A stretch of DNA of 64,000 nt from Hydrogenothermus marinus (lineage in GTDB: Bacteria > Aquificota > Aquificia > Aquificales > Hydrogenothermaceae), in assembly GCF_003688665.1 (NCBI RefSeq), contig NZ_REFO01000013.1:1-64000 (forward strand). The letters run 5' to 3'. The notes under the pieces were generated by a model. That model was given only the letters and a program-made list of their open reading frames with translations, did not search any database and was not told where the DNA came from. Both the position numbers and the translations under genes were made by a program. Positions 7,969-16,679 of this stretch are shown here, in pieces (position 1 is the first letter of the stretch; every line of letters begins with the position of its first letter).

Positions 7969-9264
7969 TTGAAAATATCAGTAATAAGCTTAGGATGTCC
8001 TAAAAATTTAGTAGATACAGAAAATCTTCTTGGAAAATTAAATGCTTCAAATGCAAAATTTGTTTCAAATCCAGAAGAAGCAGATATTATTCTTATAAAT
8101 ACTTGTGGATTTATAGAACCTGCTAAAGAAGAATCTATAAATACAATTTTAGAAGCTACAAAATTAAAAGAAAATTCAAATAAAAAAGTAGTAGTTACAG
8201 GATGCCTTGTAGAAAGATATAAAAAAGAGCTTGAGAAAGAAATTCCAGAAGTAGATATGTTTGTAGACTTAAAAGAAGAGTTTAAAATTCCAGAAAAAAT
8301 AGGATTATCTTCTAATATTGATCTACCTTTATATCAAAATAGAATTTTAACTACGCCAAAACATACTGCTTATCTTAAAATTTCAGAAGGTTGTGATCAT
8401 ACTTGCGGCTTTTGTGCAATTCCAAATATTAGAGGGAAACATAGAAGCAGACCTATAGAAGATATTGTAAATGAAGCAAAAATTTTAGCAGAACAAGGAG
8501 TAAAGGAAATAAATATAGTATCTCAAGATACAAGTTATTATGGAACAGACCTTTATGGAAAGCCAAAACTTTGGGATTTAATTAAAGAAATAGAAAAAAT
8601 AGATGAAATAAAATGGATTAGGCTTTATTACTTATATCCTACAACTGTAAATGAAGATCTTATAAAAAATATAAGAGATAGTGAAAAAGTTGTTAAATAT
8701 TTTGAAATGCCTATTCAACATTCAGAAGATAAAGTCTTAAAAGATATGATGAGAGGTTATAGGGAAAAGAAAATAGAGAAAATTTTAGAATGGAAAGAAA
8801 AATATATTCCAGAACTTGCAATAAGAACATCTGTAATAGTTGGTTATCCTACAGAAACAGAAAAAGATTTTGAGAATATGAAAAATTTTATAATAAATGC
8901 AAAATTTGATTGGCTTGGAGTATTTGAGTATTCATATGAAGAAGGAACACCAGATTATGAAAGATTTCAAGATAATATTCCAAAAGAAGAAAAAATAAGA
9001 AGAAAAAATGAGATATTAGAAATTCAAGAAAAAATAACAGAAGAAAAAAATAAAAGTTTGATAGGAAAAGAAATGGAAATTTTAGTAGATGGATTTTCAG
9101 AAGAATGGGAAAGTCTTCCAGTTGGTAGAACTTACAGATCTGCTTATGAAATAGATGGAATTACATACATAGAAACTACAGAGCCAGTAAGCCCTGGACA
9201 GTTTATAAAAGCTAAAATAAAAGATGTAGTAGATATTGTTGATACAGTTGCAAAGATAAAATAA
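7969..9264 (+). CDS. rimO: Ribosomal protein S12 methylthiotransferase RimO
   Basis: A 431-residue MiaB/RimO-type radical SAM methylthiotransferase. The N-terminal domain has its three cluster cysteines in SLGC10PKN, NTC46GF and TGC79LVERY. The radical SAM motif is CDHTCGFC, and a TRAM domain ends the protein. SLGCPKNLVDTE at the start is diagnostic of RimO rather than MiaB. It modifies an aspartate of ribosomal protein S12. The start codon is TTG, with AGAGGT seven bases upstream. It follows hemN after 12 bases, so the two share an operon. Confidence 0.95.
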   Translation: MKISVISLGCPKNLVDTENLLGKLNASNAKFVSNPEEADIILINTCGFIEPAKEESINTILEATKLKENSNKKVVVTGCLVERYKKELEKEIPEVDMFVDLKEEFKIPEKIGLSSNIDLPLYQNRILTTPKHTAYLKISEGCDHTCGFCAIPNIRGKHRSRPIEDIVNEAKILAEQGVKEINIVSQDTSYYGTDLYGKPKLWDLIKEIEKIDEIKWIRLYYLYPTTVNEDLIKNIRDSEKVVKYFEMPIQHSEDKVLKDMMRGYREKKIEKILEWKEKYIPELAIRTSVIVGYPTETEKDFENMKNFIINAKFDWLGVFEYSYEEGTPDYERFQDNIPKEEKIRRKNEILEIQEKITEEKNKSLIGKEMEILVDGFSEEWESLPVGRTYRSAYEIDGITYIETTEPVSPGQFIKAKIKDVVDIVDTVAKIK

Positions 9265-9507
9265 TGAATAAAAAACAAAAAGAGATGGGGCTTAAAAAGA
9301 TAGAAATAGAAAATTTAAAAATAAAAGAAGGAATATTTAGAACTTTATCTATTATTATTAACAGTTGGAGCAGGAATAGGTTCTATAACTTTAATGGAAA
9401 AATTTATGAATATATGCTTTATCTATTACTTTTTACTTTTTGCGCTTATATTTAATTTATATCTTTGGCTTTCAATAATAAAGGCTATTAAGAAAATGGA
9501 AAAATAG
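9264..9507 (+). pseudogene. Small membrane protein, frameshifted
   Basis: The ATG at 9264 overlaps the rimO stop and opens a charged N-terminus (MNKKQKEMGLKKIEIENLKI). In this frame the reading soon becomes unconvincing and stops at 9455. In the next frame, from 9325 to the TAG at 9505-9507, there is a clear protein with two membrane helices (YLELYLLLLLTVGAG and FLLFALIFNLYLWL) ending in IKAIKKMEK. That frame has no usable start and a stop just before 9325. Removing one base in the A/G-rich stretch 9321-9333 joins the halves into an 80-residue two-helix protein. Function unknown. Confidence 0.6.
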
Positions 9508-9515
9508 TTGAGGCA

Positions 9516-9614
9516 ATGATAATATTTGTTGGTATATTAACTATAATAGTATTTGGTATAATGGCTATATTAACAGTAAAAGATTATTATAAGGATATGA
9601 AAAAGGAAAAATGA
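9516..9614 (+). CDS. Tiny single-helix membrane protein (32 aa)
   Basis: The ATG at 9516 is preceded by GAGG and opens a 32-codon frame. It encodes one hydrophobic helix ([19 protein letters not shown]) followed by a basic tail ([11 protein letters not shown]). The stop overlaps the mtnA start as ATGA. The clean membrane-plus-basic-tail pattern and coupling to mtnA support a real gene. I do not recognise a family. It may work with the two-helix protein encoded just before it. Confidence 0.5.
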   Translation: MIIFVGILTIIVFGIMAILTVKDYYKDMKKEK

Positions 9615-10669
9615 GAAAACTAAAAGACATTAGACCTATAAAAGTAGAAAATTATAAATTATATGTTTTAAATCAGCTTAAACTACCATTAGAAGAAGAA
9701 TGGTTAGAACTTTCTACATATGAAGATGTTGCAAAAGCTATAAAAGATATGATAGTTAGAGGGGCTCCGTTAATTGGAATAGTTGGAGCTTATGGATTTG
9801 CTATTGGTGTAAAACAGTTAATAAAAGAAGGAAAACCCTTAGAGAATGCTAAAAAAGTTTTAAAAACTCTAAAAAACACAAGGCCTACTGCAGTAAACCT
9901 ATTTTGGGCACTTGATAGAATTTGGAAAAAATTTGAAAAATGGAAAAATGAAAAAACAAAAGAAGAACTTGTAAAAGCATTTTTTAAAGAAGCAAATAAA
10001 ATAGATTTAGAAGATTACCATGCTAATAAATCTATTGGAGGATATGGGCAGGTTTTAATTCCTAAAAAAGCTAACATATTAACTCATTGTAATACAGGAG
10101 CCCTTGCAACTTCTGGCTGGGGAACAGCATTAGGAGTAATAAGAAGTGCTTATGAAGAAGGAAAAGATATAACAGTATATGTAGACGAAACAAGACCATA
10201 TTTGCAAGGTGCAAGACTTACTGCATGGGAACTGGTACAAGAAGGAATTCCCCATTATCTTATTACTGATAATAGTGCAGGATTTTTAATATCAAAAGGC
10301 TTAATTGATGTAATAATAGTTGGAGCTGATAGAATCACTGCAAATGGAGACGTAGCAAATAAAATAGGAACCTTTACATTGTCAGTACTTGCAAAAGAGT
10401 ATAATATACCATTTTATGTAGCTGCTCCAACAACAACATTTGATCTTGAAACAGAAAAAGGAGAAGATATTCCTATAGAAGAAAGAAATGAAAATGAAGT
10501 TAAAAAATGTGGTGGTTGTGCTATTGCACCTATTGAAACAAAAGCTTTAAATTATAGTTTTGATATTACCCCAGCTGAAAATATTACTGCAATAATTACA
10601 GAAAAAGGTATAATAAACGAAATAAATAAAGAAAATATAAAAAAATTTTTAAAAGGTGATATAAAATGA
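9611..10669 (+). CDS. mtnA: S-methyl-5-thioribose-1-phosphate isomerase
   Basis: A 352-residue member of the eIF2B-alpha/MtnA family. The catalytic cysteine is C160 in [10 protein letters not shown] and the catalytic aspartate is D240 in [11 protein letters not shown], the same numbers as in the Bacillus enzyme. The [13 protein letters not shown] segment near residue 50 is also typical. It isomerises methylthioribose-1-phosphate in methionine salvage; some relatives act on ribose-1,5-bisphosphate instead. The start overlaps the preceding tiny ORF, and the end overlaps yvcK by 4 bases. Confidence 0.93.
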   Translation: MRKLKDIRPIKVENYKLYVLNQLKLPLEEEWLELSTYEDVAKAIKDMIVRGAPLIGIVGAYGFAIGVKQLIKEGKPLENAKKVLKTLKNTRPTAVNLFWALDRIWKKFEKWKNEKTKEELVKAFFKEANKIDLEDYHANKSIGGYGQVLIPKKANILTHCNTGALATSGWGTALGVIRSAYEEGKDITVYVDETRPYLQGARLTAWELVQEGIPHYLITDNSAGFLISKGLIDVIIVGADRITANGDVANKIGTFTLSVLAKEYNIPFYVAAPTTTFDLETEKGEDIPIEERNENEVKKCGGCAIAPIETKALNYSFDITPAENITAIITEKGIINEINKENIKKFLKGDIK

Positions 10670-11658
10670 AAGTAGTTGCGATAGGCGGAGGAACAGGACT
10701 TTCAAATTTACTTAGAGGATTAAAAGAATTAGTACCTGATTATATAGAAGATTTATCAGCTATAGTTACTGTTGCAGATAATGGAGGTAGCTCAGGAAGA
10801 CTTAGAGAAGAAATGGGAATTCCTGCACCAGGAGATGTTAGAAACTGTATAGTAGCTCTTGCTGAAGATGAAGATATTCTTACTAAGGTTTTTCAATATA
10901 GATTTCAAGAAGGGGAAGGATTAAAAGGACATAGTTTTGGGAATCTATTTTTAACAGTTTTAACAAAAATTACAGGGAATTTTTTAGATGCAATAGAAAC
11001 AACATCTGATATTTTAAAAATAAAAGGTAGAATAATACCTTCTACAGATGAAAATGTTGATATTGTAGCTAAATTTTCAGATGGAAAAATAATAAAAGGG
11101 GAAACTCAGATAACAGAATATGGAAAAAAATTAATAGCAAAAATAGAAAAAATATGGCTTGAGCCTGAAGATGTAAAAGCACCTGCTGAAGCAATAGAAA
11201 AAATCCTTAATGCAGATTTAATTATTCTTGGTCCAGGAAGTTTATATACAAGTATAATACCTAACCTATTAGTTAAAGAAATATCTACGGCTCTTGTAAA
11301 ATCAAAGGCAGTAAAAATTTATATTTCAAATGTTATGACTCAGTATGGAGAAACTGATGATTATACAGTATCAGATCATATAAAAGCCATTGAAAAAACA
11401 GTAGGAAAACATTTTATAGATTATGTTATAGTAAATACTAAACTTCCACCTAATGAAGTTTTAGAGAGATATATTAAGGAGCATGCAGAACCAGTGGTAA
11501 TTGATGCAGCAAACATTTCAAAAATGGGAATTAAAATATATTCTGATGATTTACTTGATGAAGGTAGTTATGCAAGACATAATCCGGAGAAACTTAATAA
11601 AATGTTTATAAAAATATTTAATGATATAAAATCTTCTACAAAAGTTATAAATGGATAG
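10666..11658 (+). CDS. yvcK: YvcK/CofD-like gluconeogenesis factor
   Basis: A 330-residue protein with the family signatures [15 protein letters not shown] at the N-terminus, [13 protein letters not shown] at about 43-55 and PAPGDVRNC after it. YvcK proteins bind UDP-sugars and support cell-wall and carbon metabolism on gluconeogenic substrates; they resemble the lactyltransferase CofD but lack its role. The gene overlaps mtnA upstream and nadB downstream (8 bases). No nucleotide kinase rapZ neighbour is present, unlike in Firmicutes. Confidence 0.9.
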   Translation: MKVVAIGGGTGLSNLLRGLKELVPDYIEDLSAIVTVADNGGSSGRLREEMGIPAPGDVRNCIVALAEDEDILTKVFQYRFQEGEGLKGHSFGNLFLTVLTKITGNFLDAIETTSDILKIKGRIIPSTDENVDIVAKFSDGKIIKGETQITEYGKKLIAKIEKIWLEPEDVKAPAEAIEKILNADLIILGPGSLYTSIIPNLLVKEISTALVKSKAVKIYISNVMTQYGETDDYTVSDHIKAIEKTVGKHFIDYVIVNTKLPPNEVLERYIKEHAEPVVIDAANISKMGIKIYSDDLLDEGSYARHNPEKLNKMFIKIFNDIKSSTKVING

Positions 11659-13225
11659 ATATTTCACAAATTTTAATACAAAAGATTTTCCTTCTGAAAA
11701 AGTAGATACAATCATTGTTGGAGCAGGTATTGCTGGTCTTTCTGTAGCAAACAAATTAAAAGAATTAGGCTCTAAGTTTATCATTCTTACTAAAAAAAAT
11801 GTTGGTATATCAAACTCTTTTTTAGCTCAAGGTGGGCTTGCAGCAGCAATAGGAAAAGATGATAGCCCTGAACTTCATTTTAAAGATACTATAAATGCAG
11901 GGAAAGGTTTATGTATTGAAAAAAATGTAGAAATATTAGTAGAAGAAGGTCTTGAAAGAGTAGTAGATTTAATAAATAACGGACTTGAATTTGATAAAGA
12001 TGAGAAAGGTTATATAAAATTAACAAGAGAAGCAGCTCATAGCAAAAGAAGGGTATTACATGTAAAAGACAAAACAGGTAAAGAAATAGGTAAATTTTTA
12101 TATAAAAATTTAGATAACAAGTATTTTGAAACAAACTTCTATTTAGAAGAGATATTAACAGAAGATAATAAATTTGTAGGTGTTATTGTAAGCAATAAAA
12201 AAGAAAAAAAAGTAATATATGCTAAATCCTTAGTTATAGCATCTGGTGGTTATAGTCCTCTTTTTAAAAGAAATACTTCTACTTATAACATTGGTGGAGA
12301 TGTAATATTAAAAGCATTTAGAGCAGGTTGTAGATTAAAAGACATTGAATTTATACAATTTCATCCTACTGCATTAAATTTACCACATACTCCAGCTTAT
12401 TTAATAACAGAAGCTATAAGAGGAGAAGGAGCTATTTTAATAGATGAAAAAGGAAATAGATTTACTAATGAGCTTGCTCCAAGAGATGAAGTTGCAAGAG
12501 CTATTTTTGAAAAAGAAAAAGAAGGAAGTAAAGTTTTCTTAAATCTAAAACCTTTAATAGAAAAAGGAATAAATTTAGAAGAAAGATTTCCAACTATATA
12601 CTCTTTATTAAAAGAATACAATCTATTAGATAGCATAGATAAAGTTCCTGTAAGTCCTGCAGCTCACTTTTCAATAGGAGGAATTGAGGCAAACCCTTCT
12701 GGAAAAACAAATGTAGAAGGAATATTTGCAGTTGGAGAAGCAAGTTGCAGTGGTGTTCATGGTGCAAATAGGTTAGCAAGTAATTCTCTTCTTGAATGTA
12801 TAACTTTTGGTAGTAAAACAGCTTATGGGGTTTATTTATATAATATGTATCAAAAAATAAAAGAGATAAATATAAGCAATAAAATAAAATACAAAAAAGA
12901 TTTAACCGATAATAAAAAGGAAGAAATCATATATACTTTAAAAAATTTAATGTGGAATAAAGTAGGATTAATAAGAGATAGAGAATCTTTAAAATTGGCA
13001 TTGAAATCTATTGAAAATCTAATAGAAGATGTTCAAAATCATTTTTCACCAGTATATATATTAGATATTTTATATTTATCAAAAGCAGTTACTTTGTCTG
13101 CTTTAAATAGAGAAGAAAGTAGAGGTGTACATTATAGACAAGACTTTAAATCTCCACGAGAAGAATTTAAAAAGCATAGTATAATTGAAAACAAAAATTT
13201 TGAAATAAAATTGGAGGTAAATTAG
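11651..13225 (+). CDS. nadB: L-aspartate oxidase
   Basis: A 524-residue flavoprotein of the succinate dehydrogenase/L-aspartate oxidase family. The FAD-binding motif is VGAGIAGLSVANKL near residue 20. SFLAQGGLAAAIG and the HSKRRVLH segment identify NadB, and the GIEANPSGKTNVEGIFAVGE motif follows. It oxidises aspartate to iminoaspartate, the first step of NAD synthesis. The last codons contain the Shine-Dalgarno of infC, and the stop lies two bases before the infC start. Confidence 0.95.
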   Translation: MDRYFTNFNTKDFPSEKVDTIIVGAGIAGLSVANKLKELGSKFIILTKKNVGISNSFLAQGGLAAAIGKDDSPELHFKDTINAGKGLCIEKNVEILVEEGLERVVDLINNGLEFDKDEKGYIKLTREAAHSKRRVLHVKDKTGKEIGKFLYKNLDNKYFETNFYLEEILTEDNKFVGVIVSNKKEKKVIYAKSLVIASGGYSPLFKRNTSTYNIGGDVILKAFRAGCRLKDIEFIQFHPTALNLPHTPAYLITEAIRGEGAILIDEKGNRFTNELAPRDEVARAIFEKEKEGSKVFLNLKPLIEKGINLEERFPTIYSLLKEYNLLDSIDKVPVSPAAHFSIGGIEANPSGKTNVEGIFAVGEASCSGVHGANRLASNSLLECITFGSKTAYGVYLYNMYQKIKEINISNKIKYKKDLTDNKKEEIIYTLKNLMWNKVGLIRDRESLKLALKSIENLIEDVQNHFSPVYILDILYLSKAVTLSALNREESRGVHYRQDFKSPREEFKKHSIIENKNFEIKLEVN

Positions 13226-13230
13226 CCATT
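13213..13230 (+). promoter_or_regulatory. Shine-Dalgarno and AUU start codon of infC
   Basis: GGAGGT at 13213-13218 is followed after nine bases by ATT at 13228-13230, which opens the IF3 reading frame (IQELRINRQIKA). No ATG, GTG or TTG occurs in frame between the Shine-Dalgarno and the conserved IF3 N-terminus. An AUU start lets IF3 repress its own mRNA in E. coli, so the same autoregulation is likely here. Confidence 0.85.
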
Positions 13231-13746
13231 CAAGAGTTAAGAATCAACAGACAAATAAAAGCAAGGGAGTGCAGGTTAATAGACGATGAAGGCAAAAACT
13301 TAGGCATTGTACCTATAGAAGAAGCTTTACGTCTTGCTGAAGAAAAGGATTTAGATTTAGTAGAAATCTCCCCTAATGCAAACCCTCCTGTATGTAAAAT
13401 AATGGATTATGGAAAGTATAAATTTCAGCAACAGAAAAAAGAAAAAGAAGCAAAGAAAAAGCAAAGAGCGAATATTCAGCATGTAAAAGAGATAAAATTT
13501 AGACCTAAAATAGAAAAACATGATTATGAAACAAAGGTAAAACATATAAGAGAATTTTTAGAAGATAACAATAAAGTTAAAGTCATAATAATGTTTAGAG
13601 GAAGAGAAAATATTCATCCAGAAATAGGGCAACAACTTGCAGAAAGAATAATAGAAGATGTCAAAGAAGTAGGTAAAGCAGAAAAGCCTCCTAAAAAAGA
13701 AGGAAGAAATATGACATTTACATTAGTACCTAAAAAAGATAAATAA
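13228..13746 (+). CDS. infC: Translation initiation factor IF-3
   Basis: A 172-residue IF3 with both domains. The N-domain begins QELRINRQIKA and has the conserved GKNLGIVPIEEAL and NPPVCKIMDYGK segments. The basic linker KKEKEAKKKQR follows, and the C-domain has EIKFRP and HDYETK. It binds the 30S subunit and rejects non-canonical start codons. The frame opens at ATT (13228) with a well-placed GGAGGT; the first in-frame ATG at 13402 would remove the N-domain. The gene is away from rpmI-rplT, which lie at 39069-39642. Confidence 0.93.
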   Translation: MQELRINRQIKARECRLIDDEGKNLGIVPIEEALRLAEEKDLDLVEISPNANPPVCKIMDYGKYKFQQQKKEKEAKKKQRANIQHVKEIKFRPKIEKHDYETKVKHIREFLEDNNKVKVIIMFRGRENIHPEIGQQLAERIIEDVKEVGKAEKPPKKEGRNMTFTLVPKKDK

Positions 13747-13755
13747 TATTTTTAA

Positions 13756-13783
13756 ATGTCCATCTAACTTGTTAGATGGACAT
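13756..13783 (+). terminator. Perfect 13-bp hairpin after infC
   Basis: ATGTCCATCTAAC and its exact complement are separated by only two bases, ten bases after the infC stop. The position suggests the transcript end of the hemN-infC run. There is no T tract after the hairpin on the plus strand, so it may act as an RNA-stabilising 3' end or a weak terminator. I see nothing else I can name in 13784-13906. Confidence 0.5.
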
Positions 13784-13906
13784 ACTTAGAATTTAGATAA
13801 AATTTATGTAATTGATTTCTAAAATGCTTTTTTGTTTTTGTGAATTTTTCAACGTATAGTCTCAAAACAAAAAACTTGAATCTTTATCATAAATATATAA
13901 GCTAAA

Positions 13907-13930
13907 AGAATATAAATTTAAATTTATTCT
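13907..13930. promoter_or_regulatory. Palindromic AT-rich element upstream of superoxide reductase
   Basis: AGAAT-type arms of 11 bases flank the centre AAATTTAAATTT with a 2-base bulge in one arm. It ends about 24 bases before the ATG and 14 before the GGAGG Shine-Dalgarno. Size and position fit an operator for a redox regulator of the Fur/PerR type, but the match to a known box is only loose. Confidence 0.3.
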
Positions 13931-13954
13931 TATAAATTCATAGGAGGAACAAAG

Positions 13955-14401
13955 ATGGATAGAAGAAATTTCATAAAAAACACATTTCTTGCAACAGGTG
14001 TTGTTTTAGGAAGTGGAATTATAATACCTGAAATAGCTAAAGCTAAGGAAAGCAAAATTCCTTTATATGGTCCTGATTTAGAAACTACTTTTGGAAGAAA
14101 ACATACTCCATATGTAAAAGCTCCTAAGCAAGTTAAAGCTGGTGAATGGTTTGATGTTTATGTAGAAGTTGGATATTATCATCCTCATCCAAATTTAATG
14201 ACACACTGGATAGAATCAGTTGCTTTATGGATTGGCCAGTATGAAGTAGCAAAAGCAACATTTAGAGCCACTCAAGGAGCTCCAAAAGCTACCTTTACTA
14301 TTAAAATAGATAATAAAGGTGAAACAACCCTTAAAGGTCTTGGATATTGTAATTTACATGGACTTTGGGTAAGTAAGCCTATAAATATAAAAGTAGTTTA
14401 A
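13955..14401 (+). CDS. Exported superoxide reductase-like protein (class II SORL domain)
   Basis: A 148-residue protein. Residues 1-30 are a Tat-like signal (RRNFIKN, hydrophobic core, AKA). The mature part carries the neelaredoxin iron site: K49-H50, the HPHPNLMTH segment with H76/H78 and H84, and C132-N-L-H135-G-L-W. Four histidines plus one cysteine bind iron and reduce superoxide to hydrogen peroxide. The glutamate that precedes KH in many enzymes is replaced by arginine, as in some active variants. Export to the periplasm is unusual, since most such enzymes are cytoplasmic. The gene is alone on the plus strand and ends one base from the convergent SQR-like gene. Confidence 0.87.
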   Translation: MDRRNFIKNTFLATGVVLGSGIIIPEIAKAKESKIPLYGPDLETTFGRKHTPYVKAPKQVKAGEWFDVYVEVGYYHPHPNLMTHWIESVALWIGQYEVAKATFRATQGAPKATFTIKIDNKGETTLKGLGYCNLHGLWVSKPINIKVV

Positions 14402-14402
14402 G

Positions 14403-15569
14403 TTAGATAATTTTAGGGAATTTACCAAGTTTAGTAAGCTTATAATAAATTCCCCATCCTTTTTTCATCCAATGTCCAATTATTGGTAGTGGTATAAGCA
14501 TGGCTTTTTTATCATCTCTATAAGCAAGTCCACCACCATTTCCCATATCCATAAGACATAATATATTTATATGCTCTATATAACTTTTAGGTTCTCCTTT
14601 TTCTAAACCTTCTTTTAATGCTATATTAAATGCTACATTTCTTGCCATTACTTCTGCTAAATGGCCTTGTTTTGCTTTCCAAGAAGGACCTTCTAAGGCT
14701 ACACTATCCCCAATAGCATAAATATTTTCAAGACCTTCAACTTTATTTGTTTTATCTATTTTTATAAATCCTGCTTCAGTTTGAGGTAAATCTCCTGCTT
14801 TTACTGCTGGATGCCCATCTCCTGCCGCTATAAAACATGTTAAATCTGAATACTGCTTTGAATCATCTTCAAAAATAATTCCATCTAAAACAAACTCTTT
14901 TATTTTTTTACCTGTTATTTTCTTTATATTAAGTTTTTTAAACATTTTATCCATAAGTTGTAAAGCTTTTTCTCCAAGTCTTTCTCCTGGTTTTGGCATT
15001 GGAGCAAAGAAAACAAGTTCAAAATTTTCTCTAATTCCTTTTTTTCTTAAATAATAATCAACATTAAATAAAAGTTCAAAGACTGGACCACCTCTAACAG
15101 ACTCTTTTGCTTGTGGATTTCCTCCAAATCCAAAACATAATGTTCCTTTTCCTTTATTTATTACTTCTTCTAATTTTTCTGTATACTTTAAAGTTTCTTC
15201 AGGTTTTGAACAGATTGAGTATGTATTTTCTATTCCTTTATGTTTTTTCTTTGCTTGACCTAAGGCTATAACTAAATAATCAAAATCATCTCTTTTTGTA
15301 CCATCCTCAAGTTCAAAACCATTTTTGTTTACTGTAGAAACAGATGCTTTTGTAAATTTAAATTTATGTGCTTTTGCAATATCTTCTAAAGGTATTATTA
15401 CATCTTCAAACTTTTTCTCTTTTGTTGGTATCCATATAGATATAGGATATACATAAAGATAATCTCTATCTGATATTAGTTCAACATCAAAGTTATATTT
15501 TCTTAAGGAAATAGCTGCTTCTACTCCTGCAATTCCTCCACCTAAGACAATTACTTTTTTCATTATCAT
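14403..15569 (-). CDS. Sulfide:quinone reductase-like flavoprotein
   Basis: A 388-residue NAD(P)/FAD-type oxidoreductase with the FAD motif VLGGGIAGVEAA at the N-terminus and YAIGD near residue 284. Cysteines at 120, 145 and 338 lie roughly where the sulfide:quinone reductase catalytic cysteines are. The context GGPVFELLFNVDYYLRKK after C145 and the LCLMDMGNGG stretch at 338 are SQR-like. It would pass electrons from sulfide to the quinone pool at the membrane. Flavocytochrome c sulfide dehydrogenase is the main alternative, but no signal peptide is seen. The start may be 15569 or 15563. Confidence 0.75.
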   Translation of the reverse strand: MIMKKVIVLGGGIAGVEAAISLRKYNFDVELISDRDYLYVYPISIWIPTKEKKFEDVIIPLEDIAKAHKFKFTKASVSTVNKNGFELEDGTKRDDFDYLVIALGQAKKKHKGIENTYSICSKPEETLKYTEKLEEVINKGKGTLCFGFGGNPQAKESVRGGPVFELLFNVDYYLRKKGIRENFELVFFAPMPKPGERLGEKALQLMDKMFKKLNIKKITGKKIKEFVLDGIIFEDDSKQYSDLTCFIAAGDGHPAVKAGDLPQTEAGFIKIDKTNKVEGLENIYAIGDSVALEGPSWKAKQGHLAEVMARNVAFNIALKEGLEKGEPKSYIEHINILCLMDMGNGGGLAYRDDKKAMLIPLPIIGHWMKKGWGIYYKLTKLGKFPKII

Positions 15570-15583
15570 CTCTCTTTTTTATT

Positions 15584-16573
15584 TTACATATTTATATTAT
15601 AGTTAGTGTTTACTAACTTTTCAACCTTTTGTTTTAATTTGCATACACTACATATCTCATTATATGAAGGTTCTCCACATATTTTACAATATTTAAGTTC
15701 TTCTTTTTTTTCTTTTTCTTTGTTTAATAATGGATACATCTTTTTTAAGAAATTTGTATAAAACTGAAGTTTTGTTCCAGGATGCTTTTCTTCTAATCTA
15801 CTTAAAAACTCTTTATACTCTATAGAAGATGCTCCTACTGAAAATGGACATTCATATTCTATATAGTCAATGTTATTTAAAAATGAGTATAAAGCACTTT
15901 CTTTTTCTGTTATTTTACAAAGAGGTTTTACTTTTCTTATAAATCCATTTTCCTCTTTTAAAACAGGATACTGTCTTTTTAAATAATCTATATCCCATTT
16001 TAAAGTGTTTCCAAATAGTACTGCTACTTCATCATCAAGATTATGGCCGGTTGCAATAATAGAATATCCTTTCTCCTTTGCGAATTTATTCATATAATAT
16101 CTTTTAACAGTCCCACAAGCAGAACATGCAGGACGATTTGATATTTCTTTTAATTGAGGAATTGTAGCTATCTCTTTTGATAAATCAAGAATATGTAATT
16201 CTCTTCCTATTTTTTTTGCAAAATTTAAAGCAAGTTCTTTAGAATCTATAGAATATTGATCTATACCAAGATTTATATAAAAACCATCTGCTTCATATCC
16301 AAGTTTTGTTAAAGCATTCCATAAAGCAAGACTATCTTTTCCTCCAGATACTGCTACTAATATTTTGTCATTGGTAGAAAACATTTTAAATTCCTTTATT
16401 GTTTTTTCTACCCTTTTTTCAAACCAGCTTATAAAATGCTTTTTACATAAAGTAAGTCTATGATGAGGAAGATAGATTATAGCCTTTTCTTTTTCACCTT
16501 TTGCTTTACATATAGTACATCTACTGTTCTTCTTTAGTTTTTTCATCTTTATACCACTTTTTATCTCTTTCAT
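15584..16573 (-). CDS. ttuA: tRNA-5-methyluridine(54) 2-sulfurtransferase TtuA
   Basis: A 329-residue TtuA/TtcA-family thiolase. The ATP pyrophosphatase loop SGGKDS is at 76-81. The iron-sulfur cysteines are C150, C153 and C242, with the same 92-residue span as in Thermus TtuA. An N-terminal zinc site (C19, C22, C43, H46) and a C-terminal CxxC...CxxC finger complete the family layout. It makes 2-thioribothymidine at tRNA position 54, a heat-stability modification, using sulfur from TtuB. TtuB is encoded just upstream. The ATG at 16546 is an alternative start; either lies inside the small ORF before it. Confidence 0.92.
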   Translation of the reverse strand: MKEIKSGIKMKKLKKNSRCTICKAKGEKEKAIIYLPHHRLTLCKKHFISWFEKRVEKTIKEFKMFSTNDKILVAVSGGKDSLALWNALTKLGYEADGFYINLGIDQYSIDSKELALNFAKKIGRELHILDLSKEIATIPQLKEISNRPACSACGTVKRYYMNKFAKEKGYSIIATGHNLDDEVAVLFGNTLKWDIDYLKRQYPVLKEENGFIRKVKPLCKITEKESALYSFLNNIDYIEYECPFSVGASSIEYKEFLSRLEEKHPGTKLQFYTNFLKKMYPLLNKEKEKKEELKYCKICGEPSYNEICSVCKLKQKVEKLVNTNYNINM

Positions 16574-16679
16574 CTACCACTGTATTCTTTTTAGACCAAT
16601 AAATCATTAAAGCAAATATTCCCCCAAACATTAATCCAAAAACAACAATTGTCAATATTAGTTCAAAAGTTTCATTCAT
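16521..16679 (-). CDS. Small single-helix membrane protein between ttuB and ttuA (52 aa)
   Basis: The ATG at 16679 overlaps the ttuB stop (ATGA), and the GGAGG that encodes the two glycines of TtuB serves as its Shine-Dalgarno. The product has a short N-terminus, one membrane helix (LILTIVVFGLMFGGIFALMIY) and a highly charged tail ending in TKEEQ. Its 3' half overlaps the start of ttuA in another frame. The family is unknown to me. Strong translation signals and the clean single-helix profile argue that it is real. Confidence 0.65.
   Translation of the reverse strand: MNETFELILTIVVFGLMFGGIFALMIYWSKKNTVVDERDKKWYKDEKTKEEQ

Noticed and set aside
13756-13783. Perfect hairpin after infC as the end of a mobile element
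   Set aside because: Only one copy was noticed, it has no transposase or second end nearby, and its position right after the stop fits an RNA 3' end.
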